Positions 22,752 to 31,613 of a stretch of DNA of 64,000 nt are shown here, piece after piece; the first letter of the stretch is position 1, and every line of letters starts with the position of its first letter. Source of the DNA: Vulcanimicrobiia bacterium. Its GTDB lineage: Bacteria > Vulcanimicrobiota > Vulcanimicrobiia > Vulcanimicrobiales > Vulcanimicrobiaceae. The translations under genes and the position numbers were made by a program. Below the pieces are notes generated by a model. The model was not told the origin of the DNA and ran no database searches. It worked only from the letters and a program-made list of their open reading frames with translations. The DNA is taken from contig JAICWY010000005.1 in NCBI GenBank assembly GCA_025934645.1, positions 1 through 64,000 on the forward strand, written 5' to 3'.

Positions 22752-23348
22752 ATGGGGCACTTAGTACCGACGGTTATCGAAGATACGGCCCGCGGCGAGC
22801 GGGCGTACGACATTTATTCGCGGCTTTTACGCGACCGGATCGTCTTCGTGCAAGGCGAGATCGACGATCATATGGCCGGTCTGGTTATAGCGCAATTGTT
22901 GTTTCTTGAGAAAGAAGATCCCGACAAAGATATCGACATGTACATCAACAGCCCAGGCGGCAGCGTGACCGCGGGCTTAGCCATGTACGACACGATGCAA
23001 TACATCAAACCGCAGGTCGCGACGATCTGCGCGGGGATGGCGGCATCTGCGGCGTCGGTGCTGCTGGCCGGCGGCGAAAAAGGCAAGCGGATGGCCTTGC
23101 CGTTCAGCAAGATCCTGATCCATCAGCCGTGGGTGCAGCAAATCGGCGGCCAAGCCACCGACATCGAGATTCACGCGCGCGAGCTTATCGCAACGCGCCA
23201 TTCGCTCGCAGCGCTCTATTCGGAACGCACGGGGCAGCCGCTCGCAAAGGTCTTGGAAGATCTCGAGCGCGACTATCACATGACGGCGAAAGACGCGCTT
23301 GCGTACGGGCTAATCGACGAAGTCATGAAGACGAACGGCCGCGGTTAA
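22752..23348 (+). CDS. clpP: ATP-dependent Clp protease proteolytic subunit
   Basis: A 198-residue serine peptidase forming the tetradecameric barrel of ClpXP/ClpAP. The catalytic triad is visible: Ser99 in GMAASAAS, His124 in ILIHQP, and Asp174 in [26 protein letters not shown] is the family signature. Start ATG 22752 gives the usual N-terminus ([19 protein letters not shown]); the frame opens 51 bases earlier. TATAAG at 22740-22745 lies only 6 bases before the ATG, suggesting a leaderless transcript. The ATPase partner is not in the window. A strong terminator follows. Confidence 0.97.
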   Translation: MGHLVPTVIEDTARGERAYDIYSRLLRDRIVFVQGEIDDHMAGLVIAQLLFLEKEDPDKDIDMYINSPGGSVTAGLAMYDTMQYIKPQVATICAGMAASAASVLLAGGEKGKRMALPFSKILIHQPWVQQIGGQATDIEIHARELIATRHSLAALYSERTGQPLAKVLEDLERDYHMTAKDALAYGLIDEVMKTNGRG

Positions 23349-23394
23349 AACATAGATAATCGCACGCATCCGGTAGGCGCGTTAGCCCGAGCCT

Positions 23395-23431
23395 GCGCCG
23401 CCTCTCCGCGGATGGAGGGCGGCGCTTTTTT
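23395..23431 (+). terminator. Rho-independent terminator after clpP
   Basis: GCGCCGCC (23395-23402) pairs with GGCGGCGC (23418-23425), and CTCC pairs with GGAG inside it, giving a 12-bp stem with one bulged T and a 6-base loop, followed by TTTTTT. It separates clpP from ftsY. Confidence 0.9.
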
Positions 23432-23498
23432 ACGCGCCTGAAAAGCTCTCCGAATCGAACAGGAGTTCGATTCTCGATAGGGAAGGGGCTTTACCCGA

Positions 23499-24419
23499 AT
23501 GAGTTTCTTCGCTAAATTACGCGATTCGTTCGGCAAGGCGCGTGAAACGCTCTCAGGCGTACAGGCGCTGGGGCGTGCCCGCAAACCCATCACCTCCGAA
23601 GTTTGGGACGAACTCGAAGAGCTGCTGCTCCTCGCCGATTTCGGCGTCCCGACAACCGAGAAGATCGTCGGCGGCCTCAAAACAGTCGCAAAGCAAGAGC
23701 TGTGGCGCACCAGCGATCAAATCGTCGCGCGTTTTCAAAAAGACGTCGAACGCTTTTTAACGCTGCCCGATCCGGAGCTCAACGCCGGCAATCCGCCGGC
23801 GGTCGTGCTCGTGGTCGGCGTGAACGGCAGCGGCAAGACCACCACGATCGGCAAGCTCGCCACAAAACTGCGCGCGCAGCGCAAACGCGTGCTGCTCGTT
23901 GCGGCCGACACGTTCCGTGCGGCGGCAGCGGAGCAACTCGCGATCTGGGCCGAGCGCAGCGGCGCCGATTTCGTTCGCGGCAAGGAGGGCGCAGATCCGG
24001 CGTCGGTCGTCTTCGACGGCATGCAGGCCGGAAAAGCGCGCAACGCCGACGTGATCCTGGTCGACACGGCGGGCCGTTTGCAGACCAAGACCAACCTCAT
24101 GGAAGAGCTCAAGAAAATGCGCCGCATTATCGAGCGTGAAACCGGCGGTCCGCCCGCGGAGACGCTGCTCGTGCTCGACGGCACCACCGGCCAGAACGCG
24201 ATTTCGCAGGCCAAGCTCTTCAATGAGGCCACGGCGCTCACGGGCGTCGTCGTTACGAAGCTCGATTCCACCGCCAAAGGCGGCGTACTGGTCGCCATCG
24301 TCGACACTTTGGAGATCCCCATCAAATTCGTCGGGCTCGGGGAGTCGGCGGACGCACTGCGCCCGTTCGTACCCTCGGAGTTCATCGACGCTCTCTTCGA
24401 AAATTCCGGAACGTTCTAA
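23499..24419 (+). CDS. ftsY: Signal recognition particle receptor FtsY
   Basis: A 306-residue SRP GTPase consisting of the N helix bundle (1-95) and the G domain: VGVNGSGKTTTIGKLA (P-loop), AADTFRAAAAEQL, VDTAGRLQTK, VVTKLDSTAKGG and the closing FVGLGESADALRPF. It lacks the long acidic A domain of E. coli FtsY, as in many bacteria. It targets ribosome-nascent chain complexes carrying membrane proteins to the translocon with Ffh and 4.5S RNA, neither of which is seen here. ATG 23499 follows AGGGAAGGGG. It stands in its own unit after the clpP terminator. Confidence 0.97.
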   Translation: MSFFAKLRDSFGKARETLSGVQALGRARKPITSEVWDELEELLLLADFGVPTTEKIVGGLKTVAKQELWRTSDQIVARFQKDVERFLTLPDPELNAGNPPAVVLVVGVNGSGKTTTIGKLATKLRAQRKRVLLVAADTFRAAAAEQLAIWAERSGADFVRGKEGADPASVVFDGMQAGKARNADVILVDTAGRLQTKTNLMEELKKMRRIIERETGGPPAETLLVLDGTTGQNAISQAKLFNEATALTGVVVTKLDSTAKGGVLVAIVDTLEIPIKFVGLGESADALRPFVPSEFIDALFENSGTF

Positions 24420-24500
24420 TACGATGCCATACCCTTGGCATCACCGCTCGATAGCGTGATAGTAACAACGTACGCAAAAGAAATATGGAGATGACTGAAC

Positions 24501-25544
24501 ATGGCAGCGCAAGATGAACGGCAGGTAGCCCTCAGCAATGCTCTCGCGCAGATCGAGCGTCAATTCGGCAAAGGCTCGATCATGCGGATGGGCGAGATCC
24601 AAGAGAAGATGGCGTTCGAGGTCGTGCCCTCGGGATCGATCGCGCTCGACCTGGCTTTGGGCGTCGGCGGGTTCCCGCGAGGACGCATCGTAGAGATCTA
24701 CGGACCGGAGTCCAGCGGTAAAACGACGCTCGCGCTGCACGCAATCGCCGAAGCGCAGAAAAACGGCGGCACCGCAGCCTTCATCGACGTCGAGCACGCG
24801 CTCGATCCGAACTATGCGGCGGCACTCGGCGTTGATCTCGACAATCTGCTCGTCTCGCAGCCGGATACCGGCGAACAGGCCCTCGACATCGCCGAAATGC
24901 TGATCCGCTCGAACGCCGTCGACATCGTCGTGCTCGACTCCGTCGCCGCGCTCGTGACGAAAGCCGAGCTCGAAGGCGATATGGGCGACGCGCACGTCGG
25001 TTTGCAAGCGCGCCTCATGTCGCAAGCGCTCCGGAAACTCACGGCCGCCATCTCCCGCAGCAAGTCGGTCATGGTGTTCATCAACCAACTCCGCGAAAAA
25101 GTCGGCGTCATGTTCGGTAATCCCGAAACGACCTCCGGCGGCCGCGCGCTCAAGTTCTACGCGTCGATACGTCTCGACGTGCGCAAACTCGAACAGATCA
25201 AGGTCGGCCAGGACGTTGTCGGCTCGCGCACGCGCGTCAAAGTTGTGAAGAACAAGGTCGCGCCGCCCTTCCGTCAAGCCGAATTCGATATCACCTACGG
25301 TCACGGCATCAGCAAGATGGGTTCGATCCTCGACGTCGCGCTCGAGCGCAACATCGTCGGCAAGAGCGGCTCGTGGTACACCTACGGTGAGACGCGCATC
25401 GGCCAAGGCCGTGAGAACGCCAAGTCGTACTTGGAAGAAAACAGCTTAGTTGCCGATGAGATCTCCGCGAAGATCCGCGAAGAGCTCGCGGGCCAGCTGG
25501 TCTCCCGCAACGGTTCGGCAAAGCCGGCTCCCGCCGCGGAATAG
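24501..25544 (+). CDS. recA: Recombinase RecA
   Basis: A 347-residue RecA with [16 protein letters not shown], Walker [14 protein letters not shown], the L1/L2 loops ([40 protein letters not shown]) and the C-terminal [13 protein letters not shown]. It forms filaments on single-stranded DNA for strand exchange and LexA cleavage. The 81-base gap after ftsY contains TGATAGTAAC-like AT-rich sequence but no clear LexA box. recX starts on the last base of its stop codon, so translation is coupled. Confidence 0.98.
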   Translation: MAAQDERQVALSNALAQIERQFGKGSIMRMGEIQEKMAFEVVPSGSIALDLALGVGGFPRGRIVEIYGPESSGKTTLALHAIAEAQKNGGTAAFIDVEHALDPNYAAALGVDLDNLLVSQPDTGEQALDIAEMLIRSNAVDIVVLDSVAALVTKAELEGDMGDAHVGLQARLMSQALRKLTAAISRSKSVMVFINQLREKVGVMFGNPETTSGGRALKFYASIRLDVRKLEQIKVGQDVVGSRTRVKVVKNKVAPPFRQAEFDITYGHGISKMGSILDVALERNIVGKSGSWYTYGETRIGQGRENAKSYLEENSLVADEISAKIREELAGQLVSRNGSAKPAPAAE

Positions 25545-25999
25545 TGGCGACCCCGTACGTGACGGCGCTGCGCATGCTTGCGCAGCGCCGCCTTACGGAG
25601 GCGCAGTTGTGGCAAAAACTCGAACGCAAGGGCTTCGAGCACGAAGCGGTCCGCGATGCCGTCGAACGCTGCAAGCGTGACGGCTATATCGACGACAAAC
25701 TCTTCGCCCAACTCTACGTAGAGCAAAAACGCAAAGCCGTGGGCAACTCGCGCCTGGTAGGGGAATTGGTGCGCAAGGGCATCGATCGCGATGCAGCCGC
25801 TACCGCTATCGAGCATTCGAGTCACGAAGAAACCGAACGCCTGGATGAAGCGCTCGCAAAACTCTTCCGTACAAAGCCTGAAGTCAGTTATCCCTCGGCC
25901 GCGCGCGCCATGGAACGCCTCGGTTTTCCGGCGTCCTTGATCTACCGGAAATTACGCGATTATGCCGCGGAATTCGGTCCGTTTGCCGATTTAGTGTAG
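25544..25999 (+). CDS. recX: Regulatory protein RecX
   Basis: A 151-residue RecX, the small helical modulator that binds RecA filaments and limits their extension. The three-helix repeats read ALRMLAQRRLTEAQLWQKLE, CKRDGYIDDKLFAQLYVEQ, and AARAMERLGFPASLIYRKLR. GTG 25544 overlaps the recA stop (TAGTG). The recA-recX order and overlap are standard. Confidence 0.93.
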   Translation: MATPYVTALRMLAQRRLTEAQLWQKLERKGFEHEAVRDAVERCKRDGYIDDKLFAQLYVEQKRKAVGNSRLVGELVRKGIDRDAAATAIEHSSHEETERLDEALAKLFRTKPEVSYPSAARAMERLGFPASLIYRKLRDYAAEFGPFADLV

Positions 26000-26039
26000 A
26001 GCGTGCATGGCCGCTGGTGTTCTGGGGTACCGTGCAGCC

Positions 26040-26678
26040 ATGGATATCCTTGACGTATTACGAGAAGAACATCGCGAGGTCTCCGGCATGCTCGAGGAGG
26101 CCAAACAACACGAAGCGGGTGACGCGGAGCTCGACGAGCTGGCGGCGCGTATCGAGGAAGCGCTGACCATGCATGCGCAGCTCGAAGAGAAACTGTTCTA
26201 TCCCGAGCTTCGCGACCGGGCGGAAGACAGCGAAGAACGCATCGACGTATTCGAAGGGTTCACCGAGCACGAACTGGTGAAGCACCTCATCGCGTTGCTG
26301 CAAGGGCGGCGCCGCAATGAAGACCAGTTCAAAGCACAACTGCAGGTCTTGGGCGAAAACGTTCGCCATCACGTGCAAGAAGAAGAGTCGACGATCTTCA
26401 AACTCGCGCAGGAACTGCTCGACGAAGAAGAGCGTGAAGAACTGGGCGAGCGCTGGCAGCGGGCGAAGACGCGCGCACAATCCGGTGGGCGTGGCGGACG
26501 CAAAGCGTCCGGACGTAAAACCGCTTCACGCAAGAAGACCGGCGGACGCAAATCCACCGGCGGCCGCAAAACCACCGGCGGCCGCAAGTCTGCCGGCGGA
26601 AGCACCGGCGCGCGCGGCAAAAAGTCGGGCGGCCGGAAGAAGACCGGCGGACGCAAAAAAACCGGCTCGCGCCGGTAG
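26040..26678 (+). CDS. Hemerythrin domain protein with histone-like basic tail
   Basis: About 212 residues. The N-terminal 140 form an HHE cation-binding bundle: LREEHREVSGML, HAQLEEKLFYPELRD, GFTEHELVKHLI, HHVQEEESTIFKLA supply the His/Glu ligands of a di-iron site. The last 65 residues are almost entirely Gly, Lys, Arg, Ser and Thr in GGRK-like repeats (RKASGRKTASRKKTGGRK), resembling histone H1 or SPKK tails. The fusion suggests an iron or oxygen-handling bundle tethered to DNA, which is inference. Start ATG 26040 fits the family; ATG 26007 adds 11 residues. The H1-like protein at 166 is a possible partner type. Confidence 0.88.
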   Translation: MDILDVLREEHREVSGMLEEAKQHEAGDAELDELAARIEEALTMHAQLEEKLFYPELRDRAEDSEERIDVFEGFTEHELVKHLIALLQGRRRNEDQFKAQLQVLGENVRHHVQEEESTIFKLAQELLDEEEREELGERWQRAKTRAQSGGRGGRKASGRKTASRKKTGGRKSTGGRKTTGGRKSAGGSTGARGKKSGGRKKTGGRKKTGSRR

Positions 26679-26701
26679 GGTAGACGTACCAAAAACACTG
26701 C

Positions 26702-26729
26702 GAGGGCGGACGATTTACGTCCCGCCCTC
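26702..26729. terminator. Hairpin between convergent hemerythrin and FNT genes
   Basis: GAGGGCGGACG (26702-26712) pairs with CGTCCCGCCCTC (26718-26729) around an ATTTA loop, with a single bulge. It lies just after the hemerythrin gene and overlaps the end of the FNT gene. On the minus strand it is followed some bases later by GTTTTTGG. It is probably a shared terminator, though the T-run is poor on the plus strand. Confidence 0.45.
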
Positions 26730-27605
26730 TTCGCCTTGCTCCGGGACGACCTGCCCGTAATTCAAGATTGCGACCAAGCCGACGCCGCCGATGCAATTTC
26801 CGATGAACACCGGAACCAAAAAATGCGCGATGTACTGCGTCCACGGATACTGCCCGCTCGCGACGACGTACAAGGACTCCACGGAACCGGCAATGATGTG
26901 ACTGAGCTGCGCTGCGCCGACCAGCCACGTGATGACGATGATGATCCACAAGCGCTGCGGATTGGCGGCCGGGAGCAGCCACACGACCAGCGCAATCAGC
27001 CAGCCGGCTAAAATACCCCGCCAAATGATCTCGCCGAAGGACGGTTTGAGCGCCTCCATGCCGATCTGCAAAAACGCGGCCTTCACGTTCGGCTCGAACG
27101 TCGCCGTGTGCGCGACCACGACGGCAAAGATGCCCGCTCCGACGAGATTCGAAAATAAAACGATGCTCCACATGCGGACCATCTGCAGAAGCTTTTTCGA
27201 TTTGTTGGGGTCGTCCAACACCGGAAGAATTGCCGTAAGCGTGTTCTCGGTAAACAATTGCTGGCGTCCGAGAATAACGATGAGGAAGCCGAAGGTGTAG
27301 CCCAAGTTGACGACGAGCGGCCTCCATGGCGCGTCCGGCAAAAGCGCGCGCAAAATGCCGGATGCAACCAGCGAAAAGCCCATGGACAATCCGGCCGCTA
27401 ATCCTGAAAAAGCCAAAGCCAGCGCGGCGCGGCTGATCTCTGTCTCGCCTTCCCGGCGGACCGTTTCGAAAACGACCGCGGCGCGTAGGCTCGAACGCTT
27501 GCGAACCTCCTGCTCTTCGTCCTTTGTAAGCTGGACGATATTGCCGGGAGACTCTTGCGGCGCGGAACCGCCGCTTTGCTCGTCTTCCGATTTGTTCTCG
27601 GCCAC
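26715..27605 (-). CDS. Formate/nitrite transporter (FNT) family channel
   Basis: About 296 residues with six membrane helices from residue 60 on: LALAFSGLAAGLSMGFSLVA, FGFLIVILGRQQLFTENTL, SIVLFSNLVGAGIFAVVVA, GILAGWLIALVVWLLPAA, IIIVITWLVGAAQLSHIIAG and FLVPVFIGNCIGGVGLVAIL. These are the FNT helix signatures; the LFTENTL omega loop and the helix 5 His of FNT pores are seen. Members such as YfdC carry longer soluble N-termini, as here. The substrate could be formate, nitrite or another small anion. GTG 27605 is chosen because further upstream the frame is antisense to the response regulator. Confidence 0.88.
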   Translation of the reverse strand: MAENKSEDEQSGGSAPQESPGNIVQLTKDEEQEVRKRSSLRAAVVFETVRREGETEISRAALALAFSGLAAGLSMGFSLVASGILRALLPDAPWRPLVVNLGYTFGFLIVILGRQQLFTENTLTAILPVLDDPNKSKKLLQMVRMWSIVLFSNLVGAGIFAVVVAHTATFEPNVKAAFLQIGMEALKPSFGEIIWRGILAGWLIALVVWLLPAANPQRLWIIIVITWLVGAAQLSHIIAGSVESLYVVASGQYPWTQYIAHFLVPVFIGNCIGGVGLVAILNYGQVVPEQGEEGGT

Positions 27606-27659
27606 GGCGGCCTTGTACCCTGTGTCTAAGCCGCGGTAACGGTGGGCACTCGCTAAAGC

Positions 27660-28349
27660 ATGCCCACGCCGATCGTGCTCGTCGCCGAAGATGATGCCGC
27701 CATCCGCGACTTGCTCACGCACCATTTGCAGCGCGACGGGTTCGAAGTGGTCGCGGTTGCGGACGGCAATGCCGCACTGCGAAGCGCCCGGGAATTGGCC
27801 GATGTGGTGCTGCTCGATGTAGGCTTGCCGGTAATCGACGGGCTCGAAGTCGCGCGCGTGCTGCGGCGGGATAAACACGACGTGCCAATCGTAATGCTTA
27901 CTGCGCGCAGCGACGAAATCGATCGCGTGCTCGGATTGGAATTGGGGGCCGACGATTACATCTGCAAACCGTTCTCGCCGCGCGAAGTGGTAGCGCGCGT
28001 CAAAGCGGTGCTGCGGCGCGCCGGAAAACCATTCACGTCACGTGCGTCGATTCTCCAATTCGGGCGGCTGCAGATCGACGAATCAGCGCGCGAAGCACGC
28101 GTGGACGGCATAGACATCAAACTCAAACCGCGCGAGTTCGGATTGTTGCTCGCGCTCGCGCTCAATTCCGGCGTCGCCCTCTCGCGCCGGGCGCTGGTGG
28201 AGCGCGTATGGGGGTACGATTTCGCGGGCGACGAGCGTACTGTGGACGTGCACATCCGCCGCGTCCGCCGCAAAATCGAAGAGCAGCACGGACTTCCGCC
28301 GATGCTCCAAACTGTGCATGGTTTCGGCTATAAATTCATGCGCGCTTGA
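27660..28349 (+). CDS. OmpR-family response regulator
   Basis: A 229-residue two-domain regulator. The receiver has EDD at 10-12, phospho-acceptor Asp53 in VVLLDVGLP and Lys in DYICKPFSPREV. The C-terminal winged helix reads LKPREFGLLLALALNSGVAL, then RRALVERVWGYDFAGDERTV and HIRRVRRKIE. It would bind promoter repeats as a dimer when phosphorylated by the histidine kinase whose gene overlaps its 3' end by 32 bases. Targets are unknown; the divergent FNT transporter gene, 54 bases away, is a candidate. Confidence 0.95.
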   Translation: MPTPIVLVAEDDAAIRDLLTHHLQRDGFEVVAVADGNAALRSARELADVVLLDVGLPVIDGLEVARVLRRDKHDVPIVMLTARSDEIDRVLGLELGADDYICKPFSPREVVARVKAVLRRAGKPFTSRASILQFGRLQIDESAREARVDGIDIKLKPREFGLLLALALNSGVALSRRALVERVWGYDFAGDERTVDVHIRRVRRKIEEQHGLPPMLQTVHGFGYKFMRA

Positions 28350-29445
28350 CGCGGTCGCGCACGCGTTGTCCGATGGGCCCGTGCCGCTGCTCGTGCTGCG
28401 CTTACCCGAGTTCGAACGCATCGCTTGGCGCGAGGGCAAACGCGCCGCGCGGCGCGTCGAACGCGCGACGCTTCGCATCTTTCACGAAGCCTCACAGCGG
28501 GCAGTGCGCGCCGGCGATCTGACGCTGCACGAGCCGGGCAGCGATCTGTTTCTCATTGCGATGACAGCGCGCGGGCGGGCGGCGCGGCTGCCATCACCGG
28601 TCGATTGCCGCACCGTACTGGAACGCGTCGGTGCGGCGGTCTCGCTGGACTCAGGTCTGCGTGTTGAAACCGGGTGGACGCTCGTGCAACGCAACGAAGG
28701 TGCGGCCGGCATCGACGCGGCGGCTGGTACGGCGCTCGAACGCGGCGCGCGCGAGCGGGAACGCTACGAATTCTTCTCGACGATCGGCCACGAACTGCGC
28801 ACGCCGCTGACCTCCATCCGGGGCTACCTGGAAACGTTACTCGACGGCGACGCCGATCCGGCGCTGGCGCCCCAGTTTCTGGAAACAGCGCGGCGAGAGA
28901 CGCTGCGAATGGCGCGGCTGCTCGACGGCATGCTGGAATTTTCGCTGCTCGATCTTTCCGCCGATGCGCTGGCGCAGACGTGCCAACTCAACGCGCAGAT
29001 CGATGCGGCCTGCGAAGTCGTGCGGCCGCTCGCGCAACTTCGGGGGATAACGTTACGCGTCGCGACGTCGCCTCCGGTGAACGCGCTCCTCGACGCCGAT
29101 GCGGCGTTGCAGCTCCTCATCAATCTCATCGAGAATGCGATCAAGTACGGGCGTGAAGGCGGCGTCGTTAATGTGGATGCGCAGGCGTCCGGCGCAGAGG
29201 CGGTGGTCCGGGTGGACGATGACGGCCCGGGCATCGATCCCGCGGAGCGCGACGCAATCTTCGGTCTGCGGGTTCGCGGCGCGCAGTCTTTCGCCCGCCC
29301 GGGACACGGGATCGGTTTAGCGATCGTCAAGATGATCGCGGAACGCGCGGGCGGCGCGGTGCGCGTCGATCGTTCGCCGCTCGGCGGCGCGCGATTCGAG
29401 GTCGCGCTTCCCACGAAGGCGGAATTCGGAATCTCCTTGTCGTAG
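28318..29445 (+). CDS. Cytosolic sensor histidine kinase with degenerate GGDEF-like N-terminus
   Basis: Up to 375 residues with no membrane segment. Residues 20-95 (PLLVLRLPEFERIAWREG, GDLTLHEPGSDLFLIAM) resemble a GGDEF-fold domain that has lost its active site. HisKA follows with His158 in FFSTIGHELRTPLTSIRGY, then HATPase with LINLIENAIKYG, DDDGPGI and HGIGLAIVK. It should phosphorylate the response regulator encoded just upstream. ATG 28318 lies inside that gene; a TTG at 28366 or GTG at 28381 would also keep all domains. How it senses input is unknown. Confidence 0.9.
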   Translation: MVSAINSCALDAVAHALSDGPVPLLVLRLPEFERIAWREGKRAARRVERATLRIFHEASQRAVRAGDLTLHEPGSDLFLIAMTARGRAARLPSPVDCRTVLERVGAAVSLDSGLRVETGWTLVQRNEGAAGIDAAAGTALERGARERERYEFFSTIGHELRTPLTSIRGYLETLLDGDADPALAPQFLETARRETLRMARLLDGMLEFSLLDLSADALAQTCQLNAQIDAACEVVRPLAQLRGITLRVATSPPVNALLDADAALQLLINLIENAIKYGREGGVVNVDAQASGAEAVVRVDDDGPGIDPAERDAIFGLRVRGAQSFARPGHGIGLAIVKMIAERAGGAVRVDRSPLGGARFEVALPTKAEFGISLS

Positions 29446-29455
29446 AGGTACGCCC

Positions 29456-29809
29456 GTGGCAATACACGGTGCCTGTGGTGAGCGCGTCGAACCACGGTTC
29501 GCGCATAGCAGCGAAGAGCACTTCGCAAACCTGCTCGACTTCTACGGAGTCGAGTGGCACTACGAGCCCCGCACGTTCCCGATTACTTGGGATGCGCGCG
29601 GCAACCCGCTCGAATCTTTCACGCCCGATTTCTACCTGCCGCAGTTCGATCTTTACGTGGAACTTACGGTTCTCCGCGCTTCGCTGCAGTCGCGCAAGAA
29701 CCGCAAGGTGCGTCTGCTGCGCGAAGCCTACCCGGGCGTGACGATCAAACTCTTCACCCGGCGCGATATCGAGCGCCTTTTCTCCAATAGATTGGCGCAG
29801 GTCTCGTGA
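29456..29809 (+). CDS. Small PD-(D/E)XK-nuclease-like protein of the hpt locus
   Basis: A 117-residue protein resembling small endonuclease-like proteins often encoded directly before hpt. EEHFANLLDFYGVEWHYEPR is followed by FTPDFYLPQFDLYVELTVLR and KNRKVRLLREAYPG, which places Asp, Glu and Lys as in a PD-(D/E)XK site. A nuclease activity is not established. The first 13 residues (including GERVEPRF) come partly from a dispersed palindromic repeat at 29473, an apparent N-terminal extension. GTG 29456 follows AGAGG. hpt begins inside its stop (GTGA). Confidence 0.75.
   Translation: MAIHGACGERVEPRFAHSSEEHFANLLDFYGVEWHYEPRTFPITWDARGNPLESFTPDFYLPQFDLYVELTVLRASLQSRKNRKVRLLREAYPGVTIKLFTRRDIERLFSNRLAQVS
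29473..29497. repeat. Dispersed palindromic repeat, copy at nuclease N-terminus
   Basis: CTGTGGTGAGCGCG then TCGAACCACGG: GTGGT and ACCAC face each other around TGAGCGCGTCGA. It shares its core with copies at 21011 and 53455 and supplies codons near the start of the gene. Confidence 0.5.
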
Positions 29810-30318
29810 TTCAGGAGCAACTCTTCGACGAAGCCGCCATCGCGGCGCGGGTACGCGAACTCGGCGCCGCGATCTCCAAAGATTATGCCGGGAAGAATCC
29901 GATGATCTTGGGTGTGCTCACCAGCTCGGCCGTATTCGTCGGCGACCTCACGCGTTCGATCGAGATTCCCTGCGAATTCGATTTCATCGCTCTCTCGCGC
30001 TATAGCGATACCGAAGGCATCCGCTTCATCAAAGACACCACCGCATCGGTCGAGGGCCGTCATATTCTGCTGGTCGAGGACACCATCGATACCGGTCTCA
30101 CGCTGCAGTACGTCCTGAAGACGCTGCGGGAACGCCAGGCGGCCTCGGTCGAGATCTGCACGTTGCTCGACCGCAAGCAGCGCCGCATCGCCGGCATGGA
30201 CGTGAAGTACCGCGGTTTCGAGATTCCCGACGTCTTCGTAGTCGGCTACGGACTGGATTATCAGGGCCGCTACCGCGAACTGCCCGCGCTCTATTCCCAC
30301 GGGAGCTGGCCCAAGTAA
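29806..30318 (+). CDS. hpt: Hypoxanthine(-guanine) phosphoribosyltransferase
   Basis: A 170-residue purine salvage enzyme that transfers ribose-5-phosphate from PRPP to hypoxanthine or guanine. It shows LGVLTSSAVFVGDLTRSI, the PRPP loop HILLVEDTIDTGLTLQYV near residue 86, and the purine-contact strand VEICTLLDRKQRR with PDVFVVGYGLDYQGRYRELP. GTG 29806 overlaps the preceding gene and its TAA overlaps the ATG of the GH125 gene. purA further on makes this a purine-metabolism cluster. Confidence 0.96.
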   Translation: MIQEQLFDEAAIAARVRELGAAISKDYAGKNPMILGVLTSSAVFVGDLTRSIEIPCEFDFIALSRYSDTEGIRFIKDTTASVEGRHILLVEDTIDTGLTLQYVLKTLRERQAASVEICTLLDRKQRRIAGMDVKYRGFEIPDVFVVGYGLDYQGRYRELPALYSHGSWPK

Positions 30319-31613
30319 TGCGTTTCGTTACCGCGCTCCTCGCGCTGCTGCTGGCGACTGCCGGCGCCGCGCCGGCCTTAGAATTGCAATCGATCGCCAA
30401 CGCCGCCGCCGGCTATCAAAGCGCGAATCCGCATCTGCAGCAGATGTTCCGCGCCGCGCTGCTCGACACGGGCAAACTGGCGGAGATGGCGCCCGACGGC
30501 ACGGCGTACGTCAAGACCGGCGATATTCCGGCCGAATGGTTGCGCGACTCAAGCGCGCAGGTGCGCCCGTACCTGTATTACGCCAAGGAAGATCCGACGA
30601 CGCGCGATCTGTTGCGCGCGATCATCGCCCGGCAAGCCAAATACATTCAGATCGACCCGTACGCGAACGCCTTCACCCTTGACTATCACGTATGGGAAGA
30701 GAAGTTCGAACTCGATTCGCTGGCTTATCCCATCACGCTGGCATGGAGCTACTGGCACGTCACGGGCGACACGTCGATCTTCACGGTCGATGAGGCCAAA
30801 GCGTTCGACGCAATCCTTGCGACGATGGAGAAAGAGCAAGACCATCCGCGCAACTCGCGCTACGTGCACAAAGAGTTGCAGGACGGACGCGGCCGCCCGG
30901 TCGCGTACACCGGCATGATCTGGACGGGCTTTCGCCCCTCCGACGACGCGTGTTACTACAACTACTTGATTCCGTCGGAGATGTTCGCGGTCGTCGCGCT
31001 CGGCGACATGGCGCAAATCGAGCGCGAAGTCTATCACAATTTGATCAAAGCCCACGAGGCGCAGTCGCTGCGCGATGAAGTGCAGCGGGGCATTCAACGC
31101 TTCGGCATGGTGCCGGTCTCGAAATACGGCTACATCTACGCGTACGAAGTGGACGGGCTTGGGCACGCTATCCTGACCGACGACGCAAACGTCCCCAGCT
31201 TGCTCTCGGCGCCATACATGGGGTACATGCCCGATACGGATCGTTACTACTTGAACACGCGCGCGTTCTTACTCTCGCAAGACAACCCGTCGTACTATAC
31301 CGGAAACGTCGCGCGCGGCATCGGCAGTTATCACACGCCCGACCATTGGATCTGGCCGCTCGCGCTGGTGATGCAAGGCCTCACGGCTTCCACGCAAACC
31401 GAAAAGCAGGACGTGTTGAATCAACTCCTCGCAAGCGACCCCGGCGATCACTTACTGCACGAATCGTTCGATCCTAACGATCCGAAGCGCTTCACGCGGC
31501 CGGATTTCGGTTGGCCCAACGCCCTGTTCAGCGAATTCGTGATGACCTCGTTCCAGGGCGTCGGACAGATTCCGATGGGTGACACGTCGGACCTCGAGTT
31601 CATCAATGAATAA
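30318..31613 (+). CDS. Glycoside hydrolase family 125 (exo-alpha-1,6-mannosidase type)
   Basis: A 431-residue metal-independent exo-acting mannosidase candidate. A signal peptide (MRFVTALLALLLATAGAAPA) sends it out of the cytosol. The family motifs TGDIPAEWLRDSSAQVRPYL, TGMIWTGFRPSDDACYY and TDDANVPSLLSAPYMGY are intact, as is DHWIWPLALVMQGL. It would trim alpha-linked mannose from glycans. Its location, overlapping hpt by one base and purA by 8, is metabolically odd and probably reflects operon crowding rather than shared function. Confidence 0.92.
   Translation: MRFVTALLALLLATAGAAPALELQSIANAAAGYQSANPHLQQMFRAALLDTGKLAEMAPDGTAYVKTGDIPAEWLRDSSAQVRPYLYYAKEDPTTRDLLRAIIARQAKYIQIDPYANAFTLDYHVWEEKFELDSLAYPITLAWSYWHVTGDTSIFTVDEAKAFDAILATMEKEQDHPRNSRYVHKELQDGRGRPVAYTGMIWTGFRPSDDACYYNYLIPSEMFAVVALGDMAQIEREVYHNLIKAHEAQSLRDEVQRGIQRFGMVPVSKYGYIYAYEVDGLGHAILTDDANVPSLLSAPYMGYMPDTDRYYLNTRAFLLSQDNPSYYTGNVARGIGSYHTPDHWIWPLALVMQGLTASTQTEKQDVLNQLLASDPGDHLLHESFDPNDPKRFTRPDFGWPNALFSEFVMTSFQGVGQIPMGDTSDLEFINE

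Noticed and set aside
27606-27878. N-terminal extension of the FNT transporter to ATG 27878
   Set aside because: The added 91 residues are antisense to the response regulator and lack similarity to FNT proteins; GTG 27605 fits better.
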